From Sphagnum compactum (Eukaryota; Bryophyta; Sphagnopsida; Sphagnales), in the NCBI GenBank assembly GCA_965153455.1, contig OZ234497.1, positions 6,014,001 through 6,078,000 on the forward strand: 64,000 bases of DNA. The letters are read 5' to 3'. Shown here one piece after another: positions 46,979 to 59,644 of this stretch. A model generated the notes under the pieces. It had not been told where the DNA came from and did no database searches. It saw only the letters and a program-made list of their open reading frames with translations. Each line of letters opens with the position of its first letter. The first letter of the stretch is position 1. A program made the position numbers and the translations under genes.

Positions 46979-48000
46979 CTATTTTAAAAAATAAAAAGAA
47001 AAGAAAAGAAAAACCAACCTTGTCTGATTCCACCACCTTAACTACACATAGCCAAAGAACAAAAAACTGAGAACTACCAAAACGGTAGAAGGTGGCATTC
47101 CCAAACAAATTGAAGAGCTAGAGGGGTCTGTAGTAAGGCTAGGTTTAACGTACCGTCATAGGGTTAGGTGCTTCTAAGTTCTACCTTATCATTCCATCAA
47201 CTAACCATTGGACTAAAAAGTTACCTACTTGCAACCTTATTGAAAATAGGTACCTAAATGAATTGATAATGTAGTGAACCCCCCCTCACTTGTGTAAAGG
47301 ACTATAGCATTTAAAATTCCAGCAAGATGCTTGCACCATGACCAATTCTACTACCAACATGAACATCAAATTATGTGAACTAATTTCAGGTTCTCAAATA
47401 GAATTTTGTTCACAATTTTGTCCTTGTTCAGTGTTGCACATTCAATTAGTTTTTCAAATTAACAAAAAAACGTTTCAATTTTTTAAATTAAAAAAAGTGC
47501 CAGATTTCTAGACATGGTCAACTGGGTAGCCAAAAATATAGACGCATGTTGAAAATAAATTGTTTCATAGTTTTTTAATAGTAGTCAAGTTTTGGCTAAA
47601 TTGGCTTACAGATGATTGTGATCTTGGCTACATCACAAAATTGGAAAAAAAAAGAAACCGGTGGATGGAAAGGACTAAAATGCGGGCAAACTAATTGAAG
47701 AGCCCAGACCCTCCATGTCCTTTGTAGTGGTTTGCTGAAGTTATTAATGGAGTAGGGAAGGAGGAGGAGAGAGAGGAGGAAACAAACCCATATCTGCCTT
47801 CACTTACAACAATTGTACAAGCACCAAAGTTTTGAAGCACACAAATCTTTAAATATAAATCTAAATGTAAATGTCCAGCCGCCCCCGCCCACCCACCCAT
47901 CACCCCCCCCAACATACCTACCTTGCCCAACAAATTTGAAACGAATAGCTTTCAACATTGCGGGAAGAACAAGAGGGAAAACCAACCATTTCAAACGGTA
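46979..48000. other. No recognised gene
   Basis: Contains an A/G-rich run after the SINE (46990-47012) and a C-rich run (47881-47912). Overlapping ORFs at 47691-48033 on the minus strand reflect the C-rich run. Confidence 0.5.
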
Positions 48001-48413
48001 ATGGACAATGGATCGAGTATGAAACCACCGCAACAGCAGCAGCGGGTGGCTAATTCAACTGGATCGTACGTAGTATAAGTACATTGGTACGAGCTCTCTT
48101 GTAAGGGCACTAAATCAAACCTCTCTGATGTTGTTCAGATGTAGGAACCCTTCTTCAGCATTATTCATGTTCTATATTAATATTATAGTCTTCTTCTTAT
48201 GTACTGGAGAATGCGGCCGGCGGGCCGGCCCGTGGTGGCTGATTCGGCCAAGTGAAGCAGTCACTAGGCAAGTCTGGCAAGATGAGTCTGGTGGCCGCCG
48301 CAAGCAAGCGTAGCAGAATCGGTTTCACCAAGGGTGGGTCGCACCGTTCCCTCCCTGGTGTAAATAGCACGTTCCCCTTTGTTAAAAGTCAGGAGAACTC
48401 CCTAAACAGCAGA
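48001..48413 (+). other. GC-richer candidate exon region (weak)
   Basis: Two codon-like stretches lie here. One starts at an ATG at 48002 (Met-Asp-Asn-Gly, then a Gln run). The other is an open frame at 48252-48434 containing KSGKMSLVAAASKRSRIGFT. A splice-donor-like GTGAGT follows at 48414. The GC content is well above the background. No domain is recognised and no acceptor or following exon was found. It may be the first exon of a host gene, a gene relic, or chance. Confidence 0.2.
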
Positions 48414-48775
48414 GTGAGTACCACTTCAAATTGATGCGAGATAAGAAAGAGAATAATATGATGTTTCATATATAGAAATTTTTTCAACAAATTCTGTTGT
48501 TTTCTTAACAAAAAAATAGGTAAAATTTGAGATTATTTTATTTTTTTAAATTATTACTTTGGGGTTTTTAGCATAAATATTAATCTCAAATTCCAGGATA
48601 GTTATACAGCCTGGGAGTATATTAATCTCAAATTCCGGTTCCAGTTCCAGCTAAAGGCTAAGTATACGGTCTGGTTCCAGCTGGACTGTCTACGTGCACA
48701 GTCTGGTTCCGACCAGTTCTGGTAGCAAGATTAAACTTCTTGACAACTTGTCCACAATTACAGTCAAGAACTAGT

Positions 48776-48851
48776 CCGGAAACATTGACCGTAATCCTGG
48801 AATAGTTGTAATCTTGACTATTTATTCCAGGATTACGGTCAATGTTTCTGG
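48776..48851. repeat. Short hairpin with 29-bp arms
   Basis: ccggaaacattgaccgtaat.. at 48776-48804 is repeated inverted at 48823-48851 with one mismatch, with an 18-nt loop. It lies in a patch with several 'ggttccag' repeats (48635-48710). Confidence 0.85.
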
Positions 48852-48859
48852 AAGGTTCA

Positions 48860-50560
48860 AAGGTTTTTTGTATTTTCGTGTAATTTGAGACTTCATGCAG
48901 CCATGGTTTCTATTTACAATGAATTGTGAGTTTTTTTTTCCTTTGACTGCCCGATTGCCCAACCAAGATGTGTCTAGTTCATCTTGGTGCTGCCCAGACA
49001 CAACTTTTGAGTCTTATTCTACATGCCCAAAGCATGCATAACAGGACCCAAATTTTTGTGTCTGGGGGATCCATCCATCTTTTTGAGATTCTCAAAAAGA
49101 TGGATAGATGGGGCCAGGGGCAAACAAGAAGAAGAAGAAGAAGAAGAAGAAGAAGCAGACACCGTTCTCTCTAGTACTGTCTGTCTGCAATAAGGACCCA
49201 TTGCTGATTTAATGTCCTCCATGTAAGGCACTGCCTGACAACGCTTGATGCCCTGCGAAGTGCGGGTGGAGCATGAGGTTCAGGGCATAATGCGCTGATA
49301 GCGGTGCCGCACCTAGCAAGCAGCAACGGCTAAGATGCAACCATTGCATTGAAATGAAGGGTTGAGATTGCCTTCCAACCAACCAAGGATTTGTATCCTC
49401 GCTCGCTCCAGGGAACTTGAACTGAAATCTCCAATTGTTGCAAATTGCACTGGAGGAGGTGAACCCCAATTTACACTACGCTCTTTTAACCAACCCCCCA
49501 AGGTTGTTTCCGCAACTGTAGACTCTTGAGCAATGCATGTCCAGAGTGTGGAGGTTGATTATGAAAGCTAATAATCTATCTATCAAGGAAGGTAGTTTGT
49601 TTTGTTTTGTAGTTATGAGATCCACCGTACCAGGATGCTTCAGATTGTGTTCTTGGTGTCTTTCGAAAACTCTCGACGAGGAGGGGTGCATGGGTGTGGT
49701 TCCATGATGTCTGGACTTGCAGTGCAAAAGTTCTTGAATATTGAATTATTTCTTCACTATAAAAAAAATTAAATCGTAGCTAGAATTTTTGAAGGAATTG
49801 GAATGTGCTTTTGGTGTTGTTGGAAAGAACTTGATGAGCAGGATTTAATGGAATTTATTTGGTAAGGTTTGGATTCAGAATGTGGGAGATATTGATTTTA
49901 AAGTGATTTCTGCCGCTGAAAATTCAAATAAATTCCAAAAAACCAGATTTTGGAAGGAAAATCAGTTGAGGACGTGGTAACACTTGCGCCAACAGCACAG
50001 GCCACACTAGTATAGTCTAATGAAAAAATAATTTGACAAGGATCGCAAGTTAAAATGTTTTCACTATTATTTATGTCGGAAATTGCGATTTTATTTCAAC
50101 CTTTGAGTCTAGGAGTACAAACAAGTTGTAGATTTCTAACACTGCAACCCTAATTGTGATTTTATTTTGTACTGGATCTAATACTTTAGAAATTAGGGCT
50201 ATGGTGCAGAACATGCACTAGGGACACCTTCCCTAGTGCAAAGGACTGACTTTTTGAGGCAGATTCTCTCTATAGTAGTGTACCTACTACTACTGCCTTT
50301 GGTTTCCCCTGAAAATCAACACCTCCCTCAAAATTCGCACTTCCTTCAAGACAGTCAAGTTCTGCAAACTGATGAAGCTCGACAAGTGGCAGAATCTGGC
50401 CTCAAAAATCCATCACTACTGTGCATAGAATTTCTTAGCAACCCTAAACCCTAGATTGAACACCCATAACACACACACACAAAAAACACATTTCCTTGCT
50501 TTGATTATATTATTTTGGTGGCAATAATAATATCCCAAGGGCCAAATTTTTTGCATTACA
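48860..50560. other. Less repetitive stretch; small ORFs and microsatellite only
   Basis: Holds a GAA/AAG microsatellite (49126-49156), a small hairpin around 49070-49108 (ccatctttttgaga and complement) and an 8-bp-arm hairpin CACTAGGG..CCCTAGTG at 50216-50238. Minus-strand ORFs 49209-49727 and the plus-strand ORF 50236-50454 (with a hydrophobic stretch near its N-terminus) have no motifs I recognise. I do not call a gene. Confidence 0.45.
49126..49156 (+). repeat. (AAG)n microsatellite
   Basis: About ten uninterrupted AAG units. Confidence 0.95.
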
Positions 50561-50689
50561 TCCCATGATCCATCATAAGGCTTTTCTTAATGAGATTTTT
50601 TTGGATGGGAGCCATTTTTATGGGATGGAGTTTCTTGCACCAAACAAACAAACATTCACACAGATACATACTACCCACACTGCATTAAA

Positions 50690-51040
50690 CAAGGGGTGTG
50701 TCACAATGTGGCCTTGCCATTTTACATTAAAAAGTATCTTAAGGCAAAAGAAGAATAATGAAAACTCAAATATTTCGCCATGCAAAAAATATAATCTTCA
50801 AAAAATCGTCTAAAAGAAACCAAAATCCTTGAAGATATTATAACTCTATTATAACTAATCTCAAGTTTCAAACACAAGCCAAAATATCATCTTTCAAAAA
50901 TCCTCATATAAAAAATAGACCTATTATTATTATGTACCTAGGGGCCTATAAAAATCCCTGAAGCTACTATACTCTATAATGAATCTAAACACAATATCCT
51001 TGCCTTGGTAGGCCAATAAGGCCAAAAAGTTATTACTTTA
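50690..51040 (+). repeat. Dispersed repeat D, copy 1
   Basis: About 340 bp, from 'aaggggtgtgtcacaatg' to 'ccttgccttggtaggccaat', is repeated inverted at 59645-59970. Shared blocks include 'gaagaataatgaaaactcaa' and 'atagacctattattat'. There is no ORF of note. The class is unknown. Confidence 0.75.
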
Positions 51041-52568
51041 TTAGTCTTAATTCTATTTTTTCTCTAGGTCAATTTTCAATTAACTAGAACACCATATGAC
51101 AAACCCCTCCCAAAAACAAATTTTCAATTTTAATTTTATGGCCCTTTGCTTGTAGCCCCTAGTGGAAGTGGCCCCTAAGCACATACATTTACCCTCGGTA
51201 TATTAAAACTTTATTCTTGTTTGAAAAGGGATAAAACACACGCAAAGCTCCGGACGATGACGAGACGACAATAATAAAACAATAGGTTGTACTTGGCACA
51301 TATTTAATCTATCCCGGGGGGTTGGGGGGGGGGGGGGGTGGTCTAAGGCATGTGGTCCCGAATAAAATTATTTCATAGGAAAGGTGGGATATCTAAGGAC
51401 CAGCTTTCGGCCTTAATGACAACAAATGGAGAAGAATGCATACCTACCACTACGGCCGTTGTGACCAACCGGCGCGACAAAAAATATATATTGGTTTATT
51501 GGTTGCATCATGGGTGAAGGACCAACATTCATGGCCACATCCTGCACTTTGTCCTAACACCCAGCCCTCACATCGAACAGAGTGCTGGCTTGTTGTTCGC
51601 ATTACCTGATCTTGGTCATGACAATTTCCCAAATTCCGGCTCCAATTGTAATAGGGAGGTGAAGGAGGAACTTGCTATATAATTTTGGCCATATCGCACT
51701 TTCGCCTGATATATATATATGTGTGTGCATTCCCAGGACACCCGTGCGGTACTTAGCAGGTTTTTCTTGAATCGGCACATCTAGAGCCTAGAGGGCCCTA
51801 CATACCCTTGTCGTCCCATCTCGTCTCGTCTCATCTCGTCCCTCATTCAGTAACGTGGCCGCAAAGACAAGCCGGAAAGAAATTAATAGTCAAGTGAAGG
51901 TATGTAGGATGTACATGAGAGAACGGCGGCACGGTAGAGACCGGCGGTTGAGTGGGAATAGTTGGCGGAGTGTTTTCACACTAGGGGTTTGGCTACCTAC
52001 CTATTTTGATTTTTTTTATTAAAAAAAATCTGCTGATTACTTGGAGTAAGTAAAGCCTTGAAATAATTTTCAACCCAAAGAGTTGTAATGGAAAATATTT
52101 TACTTATTTTTTTCTCATGCAGTTGCCAACTTTAGATTAAGAACAACACAAACACCGTCTGAAAAGGGAGTAATCCACATCTTAGCAAAGCAATAATATT
52201 GTATCGAAGGACACCTCCCGCTCAAAAATGTTAGGTTAGGTACGGAAAAAATGGGTGGACAAGCCCCGACGACTTTTGTAGTCACCACAAAATCACGTTA
52301 TTGTTGGACATCCAACATTCGGATCTCCACACCGCCTGAAGCACAACTTACTTGGGGGGCACCGTCTGTCCTGATGCCAAATTGACTATTTTATGGGAAA
52401 TATGAGATGGTCGGATCGTGTTCTCTTGAGAGTTGTTTTAATGACCTGAGGTACGAAGCAAAATTGTGGCAAGCAACCTTCCTTGGTCACAGGACCAAAT
52501 CTTTTTCATCACTAGACTTGTTGTTGTTGTACATTATGCCAGGCAAACTTGGTTTACCATCTATGTAT
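51041..52568. other. No recognised gene
   Basis: Contains a poly-G run (51315-51342) and a short TCTCG/TCTCA pentanucleotide patch (51806-51842). The minus-strand ORF 51450-51632 and plus-strand ORF 52407-52652 have no motifs. Confidence 0.5.
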
Positions 52569-52797
52569 GGGTCCTATGGTGCATTCACACTTGATGTTAA
52601 GTCAATGTTAAATGAAAATTTAGGTGGCATCCTAGGTGGCACCCAATGTTAAATGGGCGACAGCTTAATGTTAAATGAATGTTAGTTTAACATAAAATCT
52701 TCATGATAAGTAAGTTTAAGTCTTAAATGACTAGTATGGTGTTAAGGGACTCAACACTAGAGTCCCTAGCACCAAGTGTGAATGCACCTTTAGGCCC
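52569..52797. mobile_element. MITE with GGGTCCTATGGTGCATTC ends
   Basis: The left end gggtcctatggtgcattcac and the right end (complement gggcctaaaggtgcattcac) form 25-bp inverted repeats with four mismatches over 229 bp. The interior is rich in 'atgttaaatg' words. GGGCCT..GTGCATTCACAC ends resemble Tourist/PIF-Harbinger MITEs, but flanking triplets (TAT, ACT) do not match, so the superfamily is uncertain. Confidence 0.6.
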
Positions 52798-53832
52798 ACT
52801 TAAGATGGGTTCAAGGGTTCAAATTCCTAAGAACCAATTTGGATTCATTTGAAGCGAATTGAATCCTTGAGTTGGATCCTAGTTTGCATCTTGGTTCTCC
52901 AAATCATGAGCTCTCCTTTGAGCTCCTTTGGGGGGGGGGGGGGGGAGGGGGGTCCTGAACCAATTGAATTTTCGTCCAAATTGGTGCCATGTAGGTTTAG
53001 CCTCATTTTGCCATTCTTTTTTGGTTTTGAACCCTCGTCTAAAGGCCATGGGTCTAATTTATGGCTCTTAACCAATATGATTGTTCTATTTCATTGGACC
53101 CTAGACCTTACACTCTCCTCTAAAGTGGCCCTTAATATGGGGAGAGAAAATAACTTAGTCTTGAATGCACGACTCATTTAACACTAGTGTAGCTTGTGTT
53201 GTTGGCCCAAGTGTGAACAACATTATGTAATTGCTCCAGATGTGAACAGGATCTTGAAGATGAAGCCCAATTGTGGAAAAAAAAAAATTTAATAATTTTC
53301 AGTGAAAAGAATTACTCAATATTCAATATCTCCCACACCCCCTAGGTCTAGGGTAGCATGTGTCATTAGCTCAAGTGTGAATTGGTTACCCAACTAGATT
53401 TTTCTTTCCAAAACCATTTTTTGCAATTTAATTGAATTTTCAATGATAAAAACTATTCAAAATCCATTATCTCCTGCAACCCAAGTTTAAGGGTGACTTT
53501 AGACTAGAGTCCAAGGTCCAGGGACCAATGAATTCAAGCAATCTTATTGGTCGAAAGCTTTAAATTGGTCCCAAGGTCTTTAGATGAGGATCCAAGACCA
53601 AAAAGTGGCAAATTGCGGCTAAACCTACATGGCACCTGTTTTGGAGGGAAAAGCAATTGGTTCCGACCAAAAAATAGTGCTAAAAGGAGAGCTCCTCATT
53701 TGGAGAACCAAGAGTCGGGCTCTGAACAAGGTACAGTCCAACTCAAGGATTCAATTTGCTTCAAATGAGTCCAAATTGGTTCCTAGGAAATTGAACTCTG
53801 GACCCTTGTCTAAAATGGGCCTAAGAATTTCC
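52790..53832. repeat. Long inverted repeat (foldback), 350-bp arms
   Basis: The left arm, about 52790-53140, matches the complement of 53485-53832: for example 'ctaaacctacatggcacc' on the right versus 'ggtgccatgtaggtttag' on the left, and 'ggagagctcctcatttggag' versus 'ctccaaatcatgagctctcc'. A spacer of about 345 bp separates the arms. A poly-G run (52928-52952) interrupts the left arm only. The ORFs 52849-53181 and 53547-53847 are by-products and complement each other. Confidence 0.8.
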
Positions 53833-56800
53833 AAATCACCTTCATAAAATGCTACTAAAGGCTTTTCAACGATACCAATGAATGAATGTTCACTGAATTT
53901 TTTTTTCAATATTCAATGACTTCTTTATTATAGATTGAAACATAATGAAACAAACTCATTGCACCCCTAATCAGCGAGGGCTTTCAAATTGTACCATGAG
54001 CATGGCAAGAGGAGTTATGGTTTGCGAGATCTCAACACGACAAACAAACTATCTTTTTTCATAAATAGATGGTTGAATCAACCATTTATTTTCTAGTGCA
54101 AAATTTTATACTATTACAAAATTTTGGAAAAGAAATGTTGCAAGTTCAATGATTTTTTGAATATAAATCATCAAATTTTCAAAAAAAAAGTTCAATGGTT
54201 CAAGTAGGTAGCTAAAAATATATATAAATGTTGAAAAAATTTCCTTTTATATCTTTTAATAATCATATTTGCTTGAATCAACTTATGGATGATTGCCACC
54301 TTTTCTACATCACAAAATTGAAAAAAAATAAAAATAAAAACACCATCAAGGTTAATCCAAATATTATTGGTTGTAAATTCTTATTATTTTGTGAATCTAT
54401 TTGAGATGAATATGAATTATGTATTTTTCCACAAGTGGGACATTACAACAATAGGCTATTAAATCAACTTCCAAGGTGACATAAGACTTATGTTGTACTA
54501 TATAAATTAATAATAATTAGATATCACATCAACTTAACAATTTCTATTTTGTGATTGAGCATAAGTTGCATTCATCCCAAGAAAGATCTCACATTAAGTG
54601 ACATCACATTAACCCTAATATAACAAATTGAATTGCAAACTAATGAAATGTTTTCAAAACATATTTAAAGATGACAGATTTTTGCTTTTAAAAAAACGTA
54701 TTGCAAGAGAGAAATTCTCTCTCTCTCTTGCATTTTTGCAAATTACTTCTGCACCAAAAAAAAGCTACAACTTAGGCTAACATTTATTTATTTAACTTTA
54801 TTGGGTTATAAAATCCATTCAACACATTAACCTTATACTAATATATAATGTTCATTAGTGTGTTCACCATGTGCATCCATGTACTAATTTATATACTTTT
54901 TATCATCAACACATTTGGAATTCATGTATGAGGAGCCTTTTAAAGTCATGGTGTTTTGATCAATGTCATATATGTGTGTGTATGTGGGTGCAAACACAAT
55001 AAAATGATCCATGGCCAACTCCTCTATCTTAAATTTCTAGTCATGAATGATTTCTAACAAATAAATGTGTCATATTGAGATTAGTTGATTTTATTTATTT
55101 TTCTCCATTAGTTTCATTGATTCAATTATATTTTAAAATTTAGATTACAACTTTTAACAAGTGTTTTTGGTATTTGATATTCAAAATATTCATTTCAAAT
55201 TTATTATAAAATTCCAATGTTATATTTCAAACTTTATTGTAAAAGCACATCACACATTTTTATTAATTCATTTTATCATTTTGAAATGTAACATTTAACA
55301 TTGTTACACTTTGAATGGGTCATTTTATTGTATTTGCACTTGTGTGGGTTTGTTTTAAAACATATCTCAATGTATAAACAATGTGTGCATATATTTCACT
55401 ACCCACTTGATAAATTAACTAATCATGAGTAGTGTTGTTCAAGCAACCAACATTTGATTCAGCATAATAGTTAAACTTGGTCATGCATTGGTCATGATTC
55501 ATGAAGTACCATCATTTTTCAAAGACTTTTCTTCCATTTTAGACATTAATTTGATGGTTCAAAATGTAATAGTCCCCCACATAAGATAGTCTAACTAACA
55601 ATCAAACAATCATGGTGTTTTACAATGTTGGTAATATGACCTTACATTTGCAACCATTTCATGACCCTCTTGACATTTTAACACATTGTTAGGTACACAT
55701 TCTTGTTGCCACCTTGAATGTGATTGAAGTTGAATGTTTCAATGTGACAAGGTGTACCCATTTTAATTTAAGCAATTTAAGTTGCATAAAAGGTGATGGA
55801 CTTAAAACTCATGATTTTTACAATTGTAAAATATATTATGATGAAAGAACTCAAATTATATTATTATGTATATGTGTCGATAAATATTATATGTTAATAT
55901 ATCATTTTGAATGTGTGCCAAGTTCATCAAAAATGAAAAAAACTAGGCAAAGCAGGAATTACAAATTGATGCTTTAAAAATCATTTCATTATTCTATATT
56001 CATTAGAATTTAGACTCATGTGAAATTGTTTCACATTTCCTCCATAATACATTTAAAACTTGTAAAATTAATGTAACTTTTGATAATAAAACATGAAAAC
56101 TGAAGCATTGGTTATGCTTGGTGTAACTCCTATTAGTGTGATTACATCCATATGCTTATAAACTAACATCTAAGTATTTATGCAAGATGAAAGTTTTCTA
56201 CACCTCAAAAACAATACATATCCCTATGATGGCCCTATGCATTATTTTGATGACAATTAGATGAACACAAATTAAAAAGTTTTGTTTTCTTAAATTAAAG
56301 CTAACCAAAGTTGGCATGATAAATTCAAAGCCCCTACCTTAGGCCTTAGCTATTGTTGCCTCCTTGAAAAAAATAGATATCATTAAACATCTAAATTATG
56401 ATACCACAATGAAGATGTTGGAAGCTTTGTTGGGCTAGAAAATGTTTAAAAGAAATGGAATTGTTGCACCAAAATTTGATTGAATATAACATGGAACAAA
56501 TGTAACCATTTTGTGTGTTTTGATGAAGGTCTTGTAATTTGAGGAATATTTTTTAATGGCCACATAGTGAACTTCTTTCCATGATTTCAAACTGTTATAA
56601 TATTATTTGAGACTTCCATAAGAAAGGAGGAATGAAGTTCTATGAACTTAATGTGTTTGAAAATGCTTGAGAATTTTGGGTTTTACCAACATTTTCATCA
56701 ATTAACATTGGTGTCTACAACTTACTAAAATGCACTAATTTATAAATATATTGCATGCAATAACAAACTTCTTGCTAATAAAATATTGAAAATGGTAAAA

Positions 56801-57290
56801 TATGCAATACCCACATTGGAATGAAGATCAATTTAATTCAGAAGATAATATTGTATTTAATGTATTGTGGAAGGAAAATGTGAATTTTATGCAATTACCA
56901 ATTATAGCCATTCAAGCATCAAAATTATAGCATCATCAAAATAAAGGTAACATTTTGAATATTAATACCTTTGAGTATACACATTATTTTCAATTTCTTC
57001 TTGAAAGTGATAAATGGACATGTGAAGTTTTTGTTATACCTTAAATCCCACTTGAAAATTTCATAACTTCCATTTATGTTGTGATAATAAAACATATATA
57101 ACAAAATAAAGACTCCAAATCTTGATCTCTTTTATTTCCATTTTAACCTTGTAATGTGGTTGTCATTAAAAAAAGAGAAAGAAGTGTATAATATTTAATA
57201 ACTTCCAATTATTTGTGTGCTAGTAAATATGGTTTTGAACAATGAAGCTTCATGTGACCATTTAAGGCAAATATGGACACTAAATGTGCT
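53833..57290. other. AT-rich DNA without recognised features
   Basis: No conserved coding signal, no terminal repeats and no tandem array was seen. The 87-codon ORF 55714-55977 lacks a motif. A short CT run (54715-54727) is present. Confidence 0.5.
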
Positions 57291-57655
57291 AGGTAATATG
57301 CTAATGAAATCAAATCAAGTCGAGTTGATAGGCTACTAAGTAGATAAGGGCAAGTAGGTGGTTTAAAAGTTATTAAGGGCAAGTAGGTCCAAACCTTGTT
57401 TTTTAGAGCATACCTATACATTCAAAGTTGTCCTCATTTCAAACATGTCTATGACCATGATTACGTGGGTGGGATGTACATGGTTATTAGATAAGCCAAG
57501 GGGCACATGGTAGGTGGTTAGTATGTAAGTAGGGGCAAACATTTGATTTGTAAAGAAGTGCATGTAATTGGTTAGTACATAGGCAAGGCATTTTGGCCAT
57601 TAGGTGGTGGATAAGGGCAAGAAGGTGGTTAGTAGGTAGGTACAGGCCTTTGTGA
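57290..57655 (+). repeat. GGTA/AAGTAGG-rich patch
   Basis: Repeated 'gggcaagtaggt' and 'ggtggttagta' words at 57345-57385, 57505-57525 and 57610-57645 form a loose array resembling those in the CACTA copies, but no CACTA ends were found around it. Confidence 0.5.
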
Positions 57656-57889
57656 ACTAAATTGATTCTATTTTACAGTTAGACCCCGAAAAAAAAGAAG
57701 TAAAGGGGAAAAAAAGAGAAAAAGGCATAAGAAATATTTTAATCATTCAGAAATTGTGATGACAATAAGATAATGGAAAGAGATTAAATCCGTAGCCATA
57801 GGAATAGTCAAATGATTTGGAAATGTGTTCATTATTAATGTTCAGAACATTAAAAAAATTACAAAAAATCTTTCGAAATGATAGATGTC

Positions 57890-58332
57890 AACAATCAAGC
57901 AAGTCGTAGTTTGACTCACAATTCACACAACTTTGTATTTGATTCAAGGCTTGACCTATAGAGCATTGTGAGGTGATTGTGATCACAACCAGATGACGAC
58001 AAATTACTATGAATTTTTTTGGTCATTGCAAATTTTGTCATCACAAATGCCTATTGAAAGTCATGTCCTAAGAACCCAATAGAGATGTGGTTTCATGTCC
58101 ACTTATTAGCACATGATGAGATCCATCCACCAATGACCATTCATCACTCCTGATGCACTGGTGAGTTGCCAGTTCCTTATGGTTCAATATAAACCTGGGG
58201 GAGCTTTTCAGCAAGAGAACCAAAAGAGAATGAAGAAAATGGAAAGGAAAAACAGAAAGGACCCAATGGAAGTAAAGGCCGAGCTCAAGCAAATGGTGGT
58301 GTGCACTATGTATTTTTGGTCTAAAAGCTAAC
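57890..58332 (-). repeat. Possible LTR of another retrotransposon (minus strand)
   Basis: On the minus strand a polypurine tract (gaggaggggggga, 58334-58352) is followed by TGTTAGCTTTTAGACC, the pattern at a 3' LTR start in copia- and gypsy-type elements. The far edge is uncertain (a TG..CA partner near 57887 is possible). The 88-codon ORF 58068-58334 is then LTR sequence. No coding domain of this element was found to the right. Confidence 0.35.
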
Positions 58333-58925
58333 ATTCTCCCCCCCTCCTCCCCATGAGGATGTTTTCCTTTAGGTGTTATGTTACTTTGTTAGAGAAAACA
58401 TTCTCACATGCACACACAAACTAGGTTGTTTGCCCTTTGGGTGTTTTTGTCTGAAAAGTTAACAACCTCAAACTTGGGTACCTATTTAATAATATTTGGG
58501 TGACATTTGTACATCCTTTTCATGACTCCTCCAGAATTTCCACAAGCCCAAATTATGGAGAGGATACTTAAATCCCCTTTTTCTAAGCAAAAGTGTAATC
58601 TTAAGAGAGAGATGTTGCAAATTCTAGATCAACGTTCAAGGAGACTCTGCAAATTCCTTTGTGATTTCAACTTGTAGGTAGGGAACTAGGGACACTGGAC
58701 AAAACATTAGCTGAGCCAAAATGAACGGTCCATATGGGATGGATGTTGAGTGGATAGGAAAAACACTTCTCCATTGGGTTCGAGTTCCCCAGCTAACTAA
58801 CCGCTGTGGTTAAGTTAATGCATGAATTTTAATACGGCACTCACAATGACTAGATTAGCTACCCGCAAAAAAAATGTCAATTCAAAATGCAATTCTTTCA
58901 AGCAAGAATGAAGAATTCCAACGTT
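58333..58925. other. No recognised gene
   Basis: If the LTR call at 58332 is right, this would be the 3' internal end of that element, but no pol motif is seen on the minus strand. Confidence 0.4.
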
Positions 58926-58929
58926 TGAA

Positions 58930-59222
58930 ATTAAAATGTGAATTTGAGGATCCTTGACTACAAGGAGCAAATTCGAAAGGAACTCATTTGCAAGGATTCC
59001 TAGGTCAGCTCAAAATTGAGTTATCAATTAAAGTGTGAATTCGAGGATCCTTGACTACAAGGAGCAAATTCAAAAGGAACTCATTTGCAAGGACTCCTAG
59101 GTCAGCTCAAAATTGAGTTATCAATTAAAGTGTGAATTTGAGGATCCTTGACTACAAGGAGCAAATTCAAAAGGAACTCATTCGCAAGGACTCCTAGGTC
59201 AGCTCAAAAATGAGTTATCAAA
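58930..59222 (+). repeat. Tandem repeat, 97-bp period, three units
   Basis: The word gaggatccttgactacaagg starts at 58946, 59043 and 59140, exactly 97 bp apart. Units differ at only a few positions and include 'ggtcagctcaaaa.tgagtt'. The third unit ends at 59222. Confidence 0.95.
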
Positions 59223-59644
59223 GTCTGCCAAGCTAGGCTAAGAAGGTTGACTTGCGGTCAGCTTTGGCCCTTGGGCAGCCACCTTCGCACATGGAAAAAT
59301 AGATGCATGGGGTTTAGTTGACAAACCCTCCCTAAATCCACTTGGATGTGATGCACTTGGACAACAAACCATTAGAAAGATATTGGATGCGTGCACCCGA
59401 CCAAGAAATTAAAAAAATATAAATCTTTAACATCTACATCAATTATTTTCTTTTATTTTAAAATCATTTTTGGCTTATTAGGCATTTAGAGATTAAAAAG
59501 AGGAGAATCTTAAAGAAAATAAGAATGATTTGTAAAACTCCCAATTCTTGTTAAAAGCTTTTTGCAATTTGTGTGCCATTTGTAACATGCAAGTACCAAT
59601 TCACAAAGGCAAAAGCATCAATTAGAGCATACCATAATTTGTTG
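59223..59644. other. No recognised gene
   Basis: A GC-richer patch (59225-59300) is followed by AT-rich DNA. No ORF or repeat was identified. Confidence 0.5.
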
